Made by a program: the position numbers and the translations under genes
In this document: piece by piece, positions 1-10,082 of the stretch
Layout of the letters: each line of letters opens with the position of its first letter
Numbering within the stretch: the stretch's first letter is position 1
The notes under the pieces: model-generated
What the model was told of the DNA's origin: nothing
The model's database searches: none
The model's input: only the letters and a program-made list of their open reading frames with translations
DNA from: Candidatus Anammoxibacter sp.
Lineage (GTDB): Bacteria; Planctomycetota; Brocadiia; Brocadiales; Anammoxibacteraceae
Length of the DNA: 64,000 bases
Direction: 5' to 3'
NCBI GenBank assembly: GCA_021777055.1
Contig: JAIQZO010000059.1
Coordinates: 61,065-125,064 of the forward strand

Positions 1-246
1 GTGTAAACAGAAAAGTTTACTGGTGTCTACCGGGCCACCGAAGAAAATCTTTTTATTTTCGTTCTTTATTTTGGGATTATCAGGGAAAATTTGTGAAATA
101 TCTATGTGGGAAGCTCTGTTAAGTATGAGTCCAAAGGCGCCCCTTTCATTATGTTCACAAATTAAGATTACTGTTTTCAGAAAATTAGGGTCACTTAAAT
201 ATGGATTTGCAATCAGGAATGTACCTTTGCTTAAGGTGTTTCCCAT
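1..246 (-). CDS. yqgE: YqgE/AlgH family protein (N-terminal part)
   Basis: Reading the minus strand from ATG at 246 gives 82 codons open to the window edge, so the 3' part lies outside. The N-terminus matches the YqgE/AlgH (DUF179) family: a GTFLIANPYLSDPNF segment followed by VILICEHNERGAFGLILNRA, and then FFGGPVD. A GGAG box lies 9 bases before the ATG. The family is cytoplasmic and of uncertain function, often linked to regulation. The gene is oriented like pth, which lies 150 bases upstream of it on the same strand, so the two could be cotranscribed. The 85-codon frame on the other strand (23-280) is a shadow. Confidence 0.85.
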   Translation of the reverse strand, partial: MGNTLSKGTFLIANPYLSDPNFLKTVILICEHNERGAFGLILNRASHIDISQIFPDNPKIKNENKKIFFGGPVDTSKLFCLH

Positions 247-398
247 ATTATATGTCTCCAATAAAGTAAACTGCAGATAAAAAGAATTTACGCCCTTATC
301 GTAAACGTTTATCTTATTAAAATTATACTTTTAAATATTACCATATAATTGGCCTAAATACTAGTTTGAAAAACTTTTGCATGAATTCTACGGTATTG

Positions 399-977
399 TC
401 ATGTCGTTTTTACGTTAAACTTGTTCATGGCTTCGGTTATTTTATCCTCCAGGACTAACTCGACGGACTCTGTAACCCTGTCCAGGATGGAGTCGAGCTG
501 TTGGGCTTCCCCATTGCTAAACTGTTGCAAAACCCACTTTGCTGGAGGTATCCTATTGTTTTCGGGTCGGCCTATGCCAACACGAATTCTACAATATCCT
601 CTCTCTTCGGGGCCAAAAAAGCTGTTTAATGATTTCAGCCCGTTGTGTCCTCCAGTACCACCGCCTTTTTTTACCCTCAAAGAGGCAAAAGGAAGATCAA
701 GATCATCATGTATTATGATAACAGATGCAGGGTCAAGTTTGTAGAATTCAATGAGCGGTCCAACGCACGAACCTGAAAGGTTCATGAATGTTAAAGGTTT
801 TACTAATATTACCTTTTCACTTGATATTGAAGCATCGTAAATTTCTCCCTTACTTTTTTTATTAGGTCCGGAGGCGTTCCATTTGTGTACCAATTTGTCC
901 ACTGCTTTAAAACCTATGTTGTGCCTGGTATTTTTGTACTCTGGCCCCGGATTTCCCAGTCCAATAACTATTTTCAT
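399..977 (-). CDS. pth: peptidyl-tRNA hydrolase
   Basis: Encodes a 192-residue Pth, the cytoplasmic esterase that frees tRNA from prematurely released peptidyl-tRNA. Visible family signatures are GLGNPGPEYKNTRHNIGF with Asn9 and catalytic His19, the MNLSG segment with Asn66, HDDLDLP with Asp91, and GGHNGLKS with Asn112; these correspond to the known active-site residues of the Escherichia coli enzyme. Length is normal for the family. An AAGG box lies just upstream of the ATG. The often-associated ribosomal protein L25 gene is not next to it. Identification is secure. Confidence 0.97.
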   Translation of the reverse strand: MKIVIGLGNPGPEYKNTRHNIGFKAVDKLVHKWNASGPNKKSKGEIYDASISSEKVILVKPLTFMNLSGSCVGPLIEFYKLDPASVIIIHDDLDLPFASLRVKKGGGTGGHNGLKSLNSFFGPEERGYCRIRVGIGRPENNRIPPAKWVLQQFSNGEAQQLDSILDRVTESVELVLEDKITEAMNKFNVKTT

Positions 978-1386
978 GATTACCTTGTTTTATTAAATTC
1001 TTAATGTGATTTCTGAAAAAATGACAATACTAAAGTACTTACTATTTTTGATAGTAATATCTTGATGATAAAATCAGATTTCGGATGAAGATGTATATGT
1101 AAACTATTACCATACTGGAATTGAGTATTTTGTTTAAAGTGAGCAGCCTCCTGTTTCCTGAATTCTGTTTTTGTGTTGAGAAGTATAAATTTAAATTGGA
1201 CTTTTTTTATTCAATTATATATTATAATTATCTTTGGAAATTTTTCCTTATAATACAATAATCGAGTAATACGTAAATTATTTTTTTTAAACTATTAGAG
1301 TTTTTTTTGATTTTTGTAGTTTGATAACAGGAATATCCCTGGAATTTAAAGTGCATTTATACAAGATTATTTAAATTGGTGCTTCT
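978..1386. other. divergent intergenic region between pth and etfBA
   Basis: This 409-base stretch separates the divergent pth and etf genes and so must hold promoters for both. It is very AT-rich, especially 1195-1330 with long T and A runs. No coding frame, tRNA or convincing hairpin is seen, and no promoter could be assigned with confidence. Confidence 0.6.
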
Positions 1387-3468
1387 ATGAATTATATCGT
1401 TTTGGTAAAACAAGTTCCTGATGTTTCACAGATTACGGGGAATGCTTTTAATCCTGAGACTGGCAACCTTAATAGGGGCGCATTGCCTAGTATAATAAAT
1501 AAGTTGGATGCCGATGCGTTGACATTTGCCGAAAAAATGAGGCAGGTCTCACCGGGTAAGATTGTTTGTCTTACAATGGGACCACCTATGGCCATTGATG
1601 TCCTTAAGTATTGCCTGAGCAGATGCTCTGAAGATGCGGTCTTGTTGACGGACAGGGCGTTAGGGGGTGCAGATACTCCTTCAACTGCGAATCCTCTTGC
1701 TTTTGCAGTGAGGAAGATCGTACGGGATATGTTTAATGGAAGTGAAGATTACGTTGTGATAACAGGTATGCAGTCTGTAGATGGTGACACGGCACAGGTG
1801 CCACCCCAAATGGCGGCAGAGTTGAAGATCCCCTGCGTTGCTTATGCAACCGATTTTGAATATGAGAATAATAGTTTCATATTTAATGCCATTGTTTCGG
1901 GTGGAAATCAATCGATTAAACCGAAGCAGTTTCCTTGTGTTATTACCGTAGCTAGTTTTGAGCACCAATTGTTTCCTACTTTTAACCGTTCCAGATGGGC
2001 AGAACGGACCGATGTTAATAGTTGGACAGCGGATGATATTAAGCCTACTTCGTTTGGCTTTCCGGGTTCACGGACAAAGGTTACAAGGGTATTTCCGCCA
2101 CCGAAGAGTGCTAGAAGGTACAAGCATGTTGGAGATATAAATGCATTCATTGCTGAACTTGTGGATGATTTTAAAAAGGGAGGAACTGCGTCCAAATATG
2201 TACCTGTTGAGCGTGAATACGTACTACCTTTAAATCGTCCTGACGGGCCTCTTGATAGGAATTATGAGGCGACGAACAAGGATATTGAAGCCTTTAACGA
2301 GGTTAGGGATGCCCTTATTGCGCTTAATATAAATGACGTTGAACAGATAAAGGAGGAAATCCTTGATGATGTGAAAAAGCATCTCACCTCTGATATTGCA
2401 GATTATAAATTAAAAGGGATTTTGAATGGTTTTAAGGTAGTGGAACCAACGTACAGCGGTGATGTGTGGGTTATTGCGGAACATGAGGGCGAAGAAATTC
2501 ATGATGTTACAGCTGAACTTTTGGGTAAGGCTACAGATTTGGCAAAATCGCTTAACGTTAATGTGGGTTGTGTACTTGCTGGTTATAATTGTGGAGATTT
2601 GCCGAAACAGCTCATCTCTTATGGCGCGGATAAGGTTGTTGTTATTGATGACAAAATGCTGGAGGAGTTTAAACCTGGGCCTTATAAAAAAGCTATTATT
2701 GAGGCAATAAATGAGTTTAAGCCGCAAATTGTTTTGTCTGGAGCTACACCGCAAGGAAGGGTTTTAACGCCTATGATTGCTTATGGTCTTGATTGCGGAT
2801 TGACTGCTGACTGTACCAGGCTTGATATAAGAGATAACTCCAGCCTGGGCGAGGTTGGGGTATTGATGCAGACACGTCCGGCACTTGGTGGTAATGTGAT
2901 GGCGACTATTTGTGCAAAAGACTCAAAACTCCAGATGTCCACTGCTAGACCAGGTGTAATGAGAAAGCTTGAACCCGATCCTGAAAGGGAAGGTGAGGTT
3001 ATTGCCTTTAATACGGTTCTTTCTGAATCTGATGCGGGATATGATATAACTAAGACAGAATTAAGTGAGGGAGGTACTAAGCTTACAACGGCTGACATTA
3101 TTGTTTCAGGGGGAAGGGGTCTGCAAAATAGGGGTAAGTATGATAGCATTTTAAGAGAATTAGTTTCCGGGTTGGAGAATAAACTCGAATGTGAGGTTGA
3201 ATGCGGTGCCTCAAGGGCTGCCGTTGAACATGGCTTTATTGGACGGCCTCATCAGGTTGGGCAGACAGGGACAGCTGTTAGTCCCAAGCTATATATTGCC
3301 ATTGGTATTTCGGGCGCAATACAGCATTTAATAGGTATAGAGAATGCTGAAATAATTGTTTCCATTAACAATGATTCAAAGGCACCAATCTTTACACACT
3401 CGGATTATTACATTGTAGGTAATGCAGAAGAAATTGTTCCTCAAATAACAAAAGCATTAAACATGTAA
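1387..3468 (+). CDS. electron transfer flavoprotein, fused beta and alpha subunits
   Basis: A 693-residue fusion. Residues 1 to about 270 are the beta subunit (start MNYIVLVKQVPDVSQ, AMP/FAD-binding fold). Residues about 355-693 are the alpha subunit, starting near VWVIAEHEGEE and ending in the FAD-binding domain with VSGGRGL, GRPHQVGQTG, AIGISGAIQHLIGI and SINND. About 80 charged residues link them. ETF carries electrons from acyl-CoA or other dehydrogenases to the quinone pool through ETF:quinone oxidoreductase, which is the next gene (51-base gap), so both likely form one operon. Subunits are normally separate genes; fusion in beta-then-alpha order fixes their stoichiometry. Confidence 0.95.
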   Translation: MNYIVLVKQVPDVSQITGNAFNPETGNLNRGALPSIINKLDADALTFAEKMRQVSPGKIVCLTMGPPMAIDVLKYCLSRCSEDAVLLTDRALGGADTPSTANPLAFAVRKIVRDMFNGSEDYVVITGMQSVDGDTAQVPPQMAAELKIPCVAYATDFEYENNSFIFNAIVSGGNQSIKPKQFPCVITVASFEHQLFPTFNRSRWAERTDVNSWTADDIKPTSFGFPGSRTKVTRVFPPPKSARRYKHVGDINAFIAELVDDFKKGGTASKYVPVEREYVLPLNRPDGPLDRNYEATNKDIEAFNEVRDALIALNINDVEQIKEEILDDVKKHLTSDIADYKLKGILNGFKVVEPTYSGDVWVIAEHEGEEIHDVTAELLGKATDLAKSLNVNVGCVLAGYNCGDLPKQLISYGADKVVVIDDKMLEEFKPGPYKKAIIEAINEFKPQIVLSGATPQGRVLTPMIAYGLDCGLTADCTRLDIRDNSSLGEVGVLMQTRPALGGNVMATICAKDSKLQMSTARPGVMRKLEPDPEREGEVIAFNTVLSESDAGYDITKTELSEGGTKLTTADIIVSGGRGLQNRGKYDSILRELVSGLENKLECEVECGASRAAVEHGFIGRPHQVGQTGTAVSPKLYIAIGISGAIQHLIGIENAEIIVSINNDSKAPIFTHSDYYIVGNAEEIVPQITKALNM

Positions 3469-3519
3469 AGTTAAAAATGGTGGCTTAATAATTTACATAT
3501 TATAGGGTTTAAATTAGTT

Positions 3520-5202
3520 ATGACGAATTCACAAGAAAATTATAATCATGTCTCTGTGCTGATAGTGGGTGGTGGGCCTGCGGGTTTGTCCGCCGCAATA
3601 GCCTTAAAAGGCACAAATAAAGATATCGATGTTGTTGTTTTAGAAAAGGGCAATGCTATCGGAAGTCATAATCTGTCCGGAGCAGTAATTGAGGCCAGGC
3701 CGTTAAAACAGTTACTTGATGAATTTAAACCCGAATGGGAGAAGTTGCCAGGTGCTGATGCTGTTTTTTCAAGACAGGTTGATAAGGATGATGTCTCTTT
3801 TTTGTATGGCGGCAAGAATTGTCAGGATATGACACTTCTTATAAAAACCGCAAAGAAATTGAAACTGGCGTTTGGTGATATGGATAATCATGGTAACCAT
3901 ATTGTTTCCATAAGTGAATTAACCCGGTTTCTCGGAACAGTTGCTACCTCTTTAGGAGTGGAGATACATACTGGATTTGGTGTTAGAGAGGTTGTCTACG
4001 ATAAAGAGAAGAAAGCCGTTACAGGGGTTTATCTTGTGGACCAGGGACTTGACAAAGAAGGAAATAGACAGCCGAATTTCACATCGGGTGAGCAGATTAC
4101 GGCAGACATTGTTATATTGGCCGAAGGACCTTGTGGATTAGCAACGGAAGACCTTGTTGAAAAAGCCGGAATGGTTCGAGCGTCTAACCAGCTATATTCT
4201 GTAGGTGTTAAAAATATTATAAAAGTTAGCGACGACAAATATCAAAGTTTCGGAGACAATCGGGTTGCACATACTCTTGGATTTCCTCTATGGGGTCCTG
4301 TTTCAGGGCCGGCAATCTTTGGTGGCGGTTTTGCTTATAGTAACGGGAAGAACCAGATTGCGTTGGGTATTATTGCCGCGGCAGATTGGAAATATTGTAA
4401 CTTTAATCCTCAGAGGGCCCTGGAAGATCTCAAACAACACTCTTTTATTTCACAGTATATTGATAAAGGCGAAGTAATTGAAGCTGGGGTTAAGATTATT
4501 CCAGAAGGTGGTTATTATGCCATCCCTAGGCTTAAAGGTTTGTATGGGGAAAGTACCATTGGCTGCGGAAATGCAATTATCGTTGGTGATAGTGCCGGGT
4601 TTGTTAACATGAGGAAAATTAAAGGTCTGCATAATGCCATTGAATCGGGTATGATTGCTGGTAAGTCAGCCGCCCATTGCCTGGAAAAACCAAATAAGAC
4701 GGCAGAGGTATATACAGAGCAGATAGATGAGAGCGCTGTGATGACTGAAATGATGCAAGCAAAGGATTTTAGAGCTATTGTTGCCAAGTTTGGTCAGGCG
4801 GTTGGAATGCCATTAACCCTTGTTAGTAAATATCTACCTACTTTTCAGATTGAGAAGGATTACCAGGCGATGACTGGTGAGAAGTTTCAATACGAAGTAG
4901 ACAGAGCGTTTGACAAGGCCGCATTTGCAGCAATGACATCCACTGAACACAGGGAAGAACAGCCGTCACATTTGAAAATACTTGACCACAATATCTGTAA
5001 TGATCAGTGTGCTGATAGTTTTGAAAGGGCATGTATAACGTTTTGCCCTGCTGGTGTATATGAGGAGATTGAGAACGAAACAGTTGCTGCAAATCCTTCT
5101 AATTGCCTTCATTGCAAAACGTGTCATATTAAATGCCCGTTTGATAACATAAGGTGGGTTGTTCCTGAGGGGGCCGGTGGACCGCGGTATAAGCAGATGT
5201 AG
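3520..5202 (+). CDS. electron transfer flavoprotein:quinone oxidoreductase (ETF-QO, FixC/FixX fused type)
   Basis: 560 residues. The N-terminal FAD-binding Rossmann motif is LIVGGGPAGLSAA (about residues 14-26). A second FAD contact, IIVGDSAGFVN, lies near residue 350. The C-terminus carries the ferredoxin-like 4Fe-4S domain with cysteines in TFCPAGVYE and NCLHCKTCHIKCP. This is the layout of membrane-associated ETF dehydrogenase, which passes electrons from reduced ETF to ubiquinone or menaquinone; menaquinone is likely here given mqnC and mqnA later in the window. It directly follows the fused ETF gene. No transmembrane helix is expected, only a monotopic hydrophobic patch. Confidence 0.95.
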   Translation: MTNSQENYNHVSVLIVGGGPAGLSAAIALKGTNKDIDVVVLEKGNAIGSHNLSGAVIEARPLKQLLDEFKPEWEKLPGADAVFSRQVDKDDVSFLYGGKNCQDMTLLIKTAKKLKLAFGDMDNHGNHIVSISELTRFLGTVATSLGVEIHTGFGVREVVYDKEKKAVTGVYLVDQGLDKEGNRQPNFTSGEQITADIVILAEGPCGLATEDLVEKAGMVRASNQLYSVGVKNIIKVSDDKYQSFGDNRVAHTLGFPLWGPVSGPAIFGGGFAYSNGKNQIALGIIAAADWKYCNFNPQRALEDLKQHSFISQYIDKGEVIEAGVKIIPEGGYYAIPRLKGLYGESTIGCGNAIIVGDSAGFVNMRKIKGLHNAIESGMIAGKSAAHCLEKPNKTAEVYTEQIDESAVMTEMMQAKDFRAIVAKFGQAVGMPLTLVSKYLPTFQIEKDYQAMTGEKFQYEVDRAFDKAAFAAMTSTEHREEQPSHLKILDHNICNDQCADSFERACITFCPAGVYEEIENETVAANPSNCLHCKTCHIKCPFDNIRWVVPEGAGGPRYKQM

Positions 5203-5343
5203 ACGTGAGTATTTACCGCTTATAGTTGTTAATAGTTAAGGGGAATATAGATGATGAGGATTTCTTGATTTCCACATCCCTGGTTTTTCTGTTTTGTTCT
5301 AACCTGTTAATTTTAAATAATTGTATTATCTAAGGAGAAGAAA

Positions 5344-6252
5344 ATGGGAAATACAGATAATGATTTTCTTCGTGATCTTGAAGAACAGAGAATTAGTGAG
5401 GAGATTTCTTACCAGTTTTATGAGAAGGCGATTAATTGTGTAGAATTTATTGGCCCGCAAAAACAGTTTAAAGAGATGATGTGGGAGGAATTTAATCACG
5501 TAAAAGTACTTACCGATAAGTATGTTGAGCTTGGCGGAGGCGATACTGCAGAATATAATGTAAAGGTACATGGGGGACTGGCATTGCCATCACCTGAACT
5601 GGGTACACAGGTTGCTCTGGATATAGGGATTAAAGAAGAGATGGAAAGTGTTGCAAAATATGATCGACTGTCTGCAAAGCATAAAGGGCATGAACATTGT
5701 AATCTCTTTATTGATCTGGCAAATGATGAAAGAAAACACCTTGATGTGTGGCAAAGAACGCAATTAGAATACATATCTGCTAGGTCAGAACCGTTTGGGA
5801 AACCGGAGATTCATGAAAACTACCGATTTAGCCCGGAGGATCTGAATGTCATTGATCAGGCCGTAAAAGAGTGGAAAGATGGTTTTTCTGTTTTTTTTAA
5901 CAATGCTCATTGGTTACACCTTTATGAGAGCAGAGATGTTATTGTCTCCATCGCCAGGAGGGAGAGCGAACATCTAAGTTTGTTGGAGAATGAATATTTT
6001 CGTTTAAACGATATCAATCCAGAAAACAATCAAAGCAGTGGGGCGGTTAAAATATCTGAGGAAAACGATAACTCTTCGAATCGTAAAGAAATATTAGGTC
6101 AAATCATTGATAATGAAAAACGAAGGCTTACAGCTCTTTCCGATTGGTTTAGTAAGTGTACAAATTCCCATTTGAAAAACATATTTTCTAAGATAATGAA
6201 CGATAAAGATGCTGATCTAAAGCTGTGGGATGAGATGTTTCAAAAAATATAA
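5344..6252 (+). CDS. ferritin-like (rubrerythrin-type) diiron domain protein
   Basis: 302 residues, mostly helical. The first half has the ferritin-like pattern: an early Glu-rich helix (LEEQRISEEISYQFYEKA), then EEFNHVKVL (ExxH), then EEMESV and DERKHL (ExxH), as expected for four-helix diiron proteins such as rubrerythrin. A second, weaker repeat of the theme appears after residue 160 (ARRESEHLSLLENEYF). There is no rubredoxin-type CxxC domain, so it is not a classical rubrerythrin. A strong AAGGAG box precedes the ATG. It follows ETF-QO by 141 bases on the same strand; a peroxide or iron-handling role is plausible but inferred. Confidence 0.75.
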   Translation: MGNTDNDFLRDLEEQRISEEISYQFYEKAINCVEFIGPQKQFKEMMWEEFNHVKVLTDKYVELGGGDTAEYNVKVHGGLALPSPELGTQVALDIGIKEEMESVAKYDRLSAKHKGHEHCNLFIDLANDERKHLDVWQRTQLEYISARSEPFGKPEIHENYRFSPEDLNVIDQAVKEWKDGFSVFFNNAHWLHLYESRDVIVSIARRESEHLSLLENEYFRLNDINPENNQSSGAVKISEENDNSSNRKEILGQIIDNEKRRLTALSDWFSKCTNSHLKNIFSKIMNDKDADLKLWDEMFQKI

Positions 6253-6400
6253 CTATGTCAGGTAATTAAGAATTCAGTGTTATTTATTGTAAATTTGTGT
6301 GCACTTTCAGAATCCTTTTTTCTAATATTTTTACTCCTGACTCCTGTATTCCATAAAAACTACAATAGCCTTTAAAAAGAAGTTTTTATAACGTAATACT

Positions 6401-7768
6401 ATGATGAAAAGATACGATGTTATTGTTTTAGGTAGCGGCCCCGGCGGTGAAGGTGCGGCAATGAAAGCGGTTAAAGAGTGCAAATCCGTTGCAATTGTTG
6501 ATTATATGGATGAGATTGGTGGTAGCTGTACCCATAAAGGTACTATTCCCAGTAAGGCATTACGGCAGGCAATACAAAGACTTGCGGATTCAAATGGCTT
6601 GCGGAATGTTAGTTATCAGGAGCTGTTAGAACATGCCAAATCTGTTATCAGTTCGCAGGTTAAGTTGCGACACGGTTTTTATGAGAGAAACCTGGTTGAT
6701 GTTATTAGTGGCATTGCTACCTTTATTGAAGATCATATTATAGAGGTTGCATTAACATCCGGAGCGAAAGAGAAGTTTGAGGCAGACTCTTTTGTGATTG
6801 CTACAGGGTCCAGGCCTTATCACAATCCCGACATAGATTTTGCCCACCCCAGAATTCTTGATAGCGATTCAGTTTTAGATCTTACTAGCAATCCTAGGTC
6901 CATTACAATCTTTGGTGCAGGTGTTATCGGATGTGAATATGCTTCAATCTTCAGGGGACTTCGCATCAAAGTAAATTTAATTAACACGCGTAACCAGTTG
7001 TTATCATTCCTGGATGATGAAATTGTTGACGCATTAGGATATCATTTGCGTGAGCAGGGTGTTGTGATAAGACATAACGAACAGTTTGATAAAGTTGAGG
7101 CAGGTGATGATAGTGTATGTCTCTTTCTGAAATCAAATAAACAGATCCGTAGTGATGTGCTGTTATGGGCACAAGGCAGGACGGGAAATACGGATAATTT
7201 GGGGTTGGATAATGTTGGCGTTAATACTGACGAGAGAGGTTCCATTGTAGTTAATGAAAACTATCAGACTGTTAAGGAACATATTTATGCAGTTGGAGAT
7301 GTCGTTGGATACCCCAGTTTGGCGAGCGCGGCCTATGATCAGGGACGTTTTGCCGCAACACATCTGGTCTTTGGTGAATGTGAGACTCGTCTTGTTGAAA
7401 ATATACCCACCGGTATTTATACAATTCCTGAAATTAGCTCCATTGGAATGAATGAACGTGAACTTACGGAAAAGAAAGTACCTTATGAAGTTGGACACTC
7501 CATGTTTAAGCAGTTAGCAAGGGCCCAGATAACAGGCCACACAACCGGAATGATTAAACTACTGTTTCATTGTGAGACCCTGGAGATCTTGGGAATACAC
7601 TGTTTTGGCTACCAAGCTTCAGAAATAATTCATATTGGACAAGCGATCATGGCGCAGAAAAACGGTGGTAACACCCTTATGTATTTCATTAATACAACTT
7701 TTAATTACCCCACAATGGCTGAAGCTTATAGGGTTGCGGCTCTTAATGGGCTGAATCGTGTTAGATAA
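6401..7768 (+). CDS. sthA: soluble pyridine nucleotide transhydrogenase-like flavoprotein
   Basis: 455 residues, class-I pyridine nucleotide-disulfide oxidoreductase fold: FAD motif [15 protein letters not shown](P) motif [14 protein letters not shown], second FAD motif YAVGDVVG, and a C-terminal dimerisation domain. The active-site segment is [16 protein letters not shown]: only the first of the two redox cysteines is present, the second being Thr, as in SthA (CTHWGTIPSK in E. coli). This argues against dihydrolipoamide dehydrogenase or glutathione reductase. SthA exchanges hydride between NAD and NADP pools. The gene is followed by lpxB after 63 bases. Confidence 0.88.
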   Translation: MMKRYDVIVLGSGPGGEGAAMKAVKECKSVAIVDYMDEIGGSCTHKGTIPSKALRQAIQRLADSNGLRNVSYQELLEHAKSVISSQVKLRHGFYERNLVDVISGIATFIEDHIIEVALTSGAKEKFEADSFVIATGSRPYHNPDIDFAHPRILDSDSVLDLTSNPRSITIFGAGVIGCEYASIFRGLRIKVNLINTRNQLLSFLDDEIVDALGYHLREQGVVIRHNEQFDKVEAGDDSVCLFLKSNKQIRSDVLLWAQGRTGNTDNLGLDNVGVNTDERGSIVVNENYQTVKEHIYAVGDVVGYPSLASAAYDQGRFAATHLVFGECETRLVENIPTGIYTIPEISSIGMNERELTEKKVPYEVGHSMFKQLARAQITGHTTGMIKLLFHCETLEILGIHCFGYQASEIIHIGQAIMAQKNGGNTLMYFINTTFNYPTMAEAYRVAALNGLNRVR

Positions 7769-7831
7769 GGTGAAATGAATAAATCACCAATTTTATACAC
7801 ATCTTAGACAAAAAAATATCCGCGACTGCTT

Positions 7832-8965
7832 ATGAAAAAGATATTTATCAGTGCAGGTGAGCAGTCCGGTGATCTGCATGGCTCAAATTTGATTAGAGGG
7901 ATCTTAAAAAAAGATCCTGATTTGAAAATTTATGGTCTTGGAAGTCACAAAATGGTTGAAGAAGGCATGACCTGTCTTCACGATATGACCCATAAATCGG
8001 TTATGTGGGTGCAGGCTGCATCAAAGATCCATGAGTTCCTCCAAATTCTTCGCGATTGTTCCTCTTTTTTTAAGAATGAAAGACCCTCACTTGCAATATT
8101 AATAGATTATTGCGGACTTAATTTCTATATTGCTAAAGCTGCAAAAAAGTACGGGATAGCGGTAATGTATTACGTAAGCCCCCAGCTATGGGCTCACGGT
8201 AACTGGCGGGTAAAGAAAGTAAAAAAACTGGTGGATAAGATGGTTGTTATCTTTCCATTTGAAGAGAAACTGTATAGAGATGCAGGAATAAACGCCCGAT
8301 ATGTTGGTAATCCTATTATTGATGAGATTACTAAGCAACAGGAGTATGAGGAAGGGTCTATCACCAAGTTAAAAAATGATTGTAATGGTAATATCATTTC
8401 CCTCTTTCCCGGTAGTCGAAAACAAGAGATAAAGAGATTCTTGCCTATTCTGCTTAAGACTGCTGAGCATATTTACTCTATGGACAGTTCTGTCAGATTC
8501 CTTGTTTCATGTGCTGGTAATCGTCACAGAGAGTCCATTGAGAGTATGGTAAACTCTTCTTGCGTTCCAGCAACCATAACATCAGATAACCTTGCAGAGG
8601 TTATTAATTCATCCAAACTATGCCTTACCAGTTCTGGTACTATTACATTAAAGATTGCATACTATCTAACCCCAATGATCATTATTTATAAGATCTCATG
8701 GCTTGCCTATTTTATCGCAAAGCCGTTCAGGCAGTCTCCATACCTAAGCCTGGTAAACAGATTAGCAGAAAAATTTATTGTGCCTGAACGTTTAATGTAC
8801 AGGAATGATTATAAATGGCTCTTTACCAATTCTATGGAATTATTAAATAATAATGAAGTAAGATCAGCGTGTATTAGAGAACTGCAGAAAATAAAGGGGA
8901 TGATCAGCGAAAAGACAAATGTTTCTGACAGAGCCGCGGAAGAGGCCGTTTGTATGATTAAATAG
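7832..8965 (+). CDS. lpxB: lipid-A-disaccharide synthase
   Basis: 377 residues, GT19 family. The N-terminus ISAGEQSGDLHGSNLI, the central YYVSPQLWAHG and the UDP-binding LFPGSRKQEIKRFLP are hallmark LpxB segments. The enzyme condenses UDP-2,3-diacylglucosamine with lipid X on the cytoplasmic face of the inner membrane, forming the lipid A disaccharide. Its presence implies an outer membrane with lipid A-like lipids. Length and all core motifs are normal. No other lpx gene is nearby. Confidence 0.96.
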   Translation: MKKIFISAGEQSGDLHGSNLIRGILKKDPDLKIYGLGSHKMVEEGMTCLHDMTHKSVMWVQAASKIHEFLQILRDCSSFFKNERPSLAILIDYCGLNFYIAKAAKKYGIAVMYYVSPQLWAHGNWRVKKVKKLVDKMVVIFPFEEKLYRDAGINARYVGNPIIDEITKQQEYEEGSITKLKNDCNGNIISLFPGSRKQEIKRFLPILLKTAEHIYSMDSSVRFLVSCAGNRHRESIESMVNSSCVPATITSDNLAEVINSSKLCLTSSGTITLKIAYYLTPMIIIYKISWLAYFIAKPFRQSPYLSLVNRLAEKFIVPERLMYRNDYKWLFTNSMELLNNNEVRSACIRELQKIKGMISEKTNVSDRAAEEAVCMIK

Positions 8966-9557
8966 TAGTAAACGGGATAATCAATTACGCACACTACTAA
9001 TCTTATGTATTTGTTTTGAGTTAAAATGTGGGATGGGTAGAGCGATAGCGAAACCCATCAATAATTCTAATTGCAGTTTCTGGATTTAGATTAAGATTAT
9101 AAATTTATAGTTAACTTAAAATAGAAAGATTTAAAGATGTACAAAATACCCCAACGGGGTTACACATACCAGCCTAGGGTAGCACCCTGGGTCAACGATA
9201 ACCATTAAGTCGCACCCTGAATGGGTGCAACATATTTTCCAGATTCATAGTTTATGTATGTTACGTTCTTACAGGGCTATATTTTTCTTTGTTCTTGTCC
9301 CATGGCGCTGCCCAGGGCTGGTATATCTTCAAATAAGTGCTATGCTCATATTTGCTCAAAAACTGTTTTGAAAGAGAATGGGTAATTAGGTTCCACTTTA
9401 CCAACTCGCAAAGCACAAAAACTATCATTTGGGGCAAGAAAACCCCATTAAAAGTCAATAATCTTTTGATATTGAAACAGAACGGCAGAGAAATGTTTTT
9501 AATAATGTGTTTATACAGATAGTAGTAACGTAAATCAAAAATAACAAGGAGTTATAA
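8966..9557. other. intergenic region with REP-like palindromes
   Basis: Contains no gene. It holds a palindrome at 9032-9059 (GATGGGT paired with ACCCATC around a GCGATAGC core), the palindrome cluster 9145-9330 described separately, and the left arm (9358-9387) of an inverted repeat that recurs beyond the SWIB gene. The ribosome-binding site of the next gene lies at its end (AAGGAG near 9545). Confidence 0.7.
9145..9330. repeat. REP-like palindrome cluster
   Basis: A chain of short perfect or near-perfect palindromes: ACCCCAACGGGGT (9148-9160), CCTAGGGTAGCACCCTGGG (about 9174-9192), GCACCCTGAATGGGTGC (9212-9228) and GCGCTGCCCAGGGCTGGTAT (about 9305-9325). The same words (caccctga..gggtgc, acagggct, cccagggc..ctgggctggtat) recur in the element at 38974-39262, so these are two members of one dispersed family. 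Confidence 0.7.
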
Positions 9558-9884
9558 ATGGCAGAAGCAAAAGGATTAAACAAACCGGTAAAGTTAAAAA
9601 GTGATCTGGCAGAATTTCTGGGTGAAACAGAACTTCCCAGGACAGAGATCACAAAAAAACTATGGGCCTATATTAAAGAGAATAAACTTCAGACAAAGAC
9701 TGAAAATGGTAAACCTGAGAACGCAGGTAAGTTCATTGTTGCAGATACTAAGTTGCTCCCGATCTTTAAGAATACAAAATCTAAGAGTAAATCAGGCAAT
9801 GTTACAGACCTTACAAAACTGAAAGAAGGCCAGACGGTTAATATGATGCAGATGGCTGCTATTGTTGGTGCAAATATAGAATAA
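9558..9884 (+). CDS. SWIB/MDM2 domain protein
   Basis: 108 residues, consisting almost entirely of a SWIB fold: a helical start with AEFLGETELPRTEITKKLW, then AYIKENKLQ, and the C-terminal ADTKLLPIF. SWIB domains are best known in eukaryotic chromatin remodelling, but stand-alone copies occur in bacteria such as Chlamydia and in planctomycetes, sometimes fused to topoisomerase. A clear AAGGAG box sits 7 bases before the ATG. DNA binding or nucleoid function is inferred only. The gene is isolated and framed by inverted repeats. Confidence 0.82.
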   Translation: MAEAKGLNKPVKLKSDLAEFLGETELPRTEITKKLWAYIKENKLQTKTENGKPENAGKFIVADTKLLPIFKNTKSKSKSGNVTDLTKLKEGQTVNMMQMAAIVGANIE

Positions 9885-10057
9885 AGTATTGGGTATGATT
9901 TTATTAGATGATACCTTTCAGAATATGTTTTTTTGATCTTTATACTTAAGCATGCTTGCATTGTGTAGTTATGTTTCAATATCAAAGAAAATGTTACCTT
10001 ACTGGGAGGACTTTTGTGTGCCGGTGCGAGATTTACTAACTCCATGGCTGTCAACGT

Positions 10058-10082
10058 GAAACAGAATTACCCATTCTGTTTC
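10058..10082. terminator. stem-loop with T tract
   Basis: GAAACAGAAT pairs perfectly with ATTCTGTTTC around a TACCC loop, followed after a few bases by AAAACAGTTTTTT. On the plus strand this has the form of an intrinsic terminator, 170 bases after the SWIB stop codon. It also coincides with the right arm of the inverted repeat. Confidence 0.4.

Noticed and set aside
23..280. 85-codon frame on the plus strand at the window start
   Set aside because: It lies antisense to a clear YqgE/AlgH coding sequence on the minus strand.
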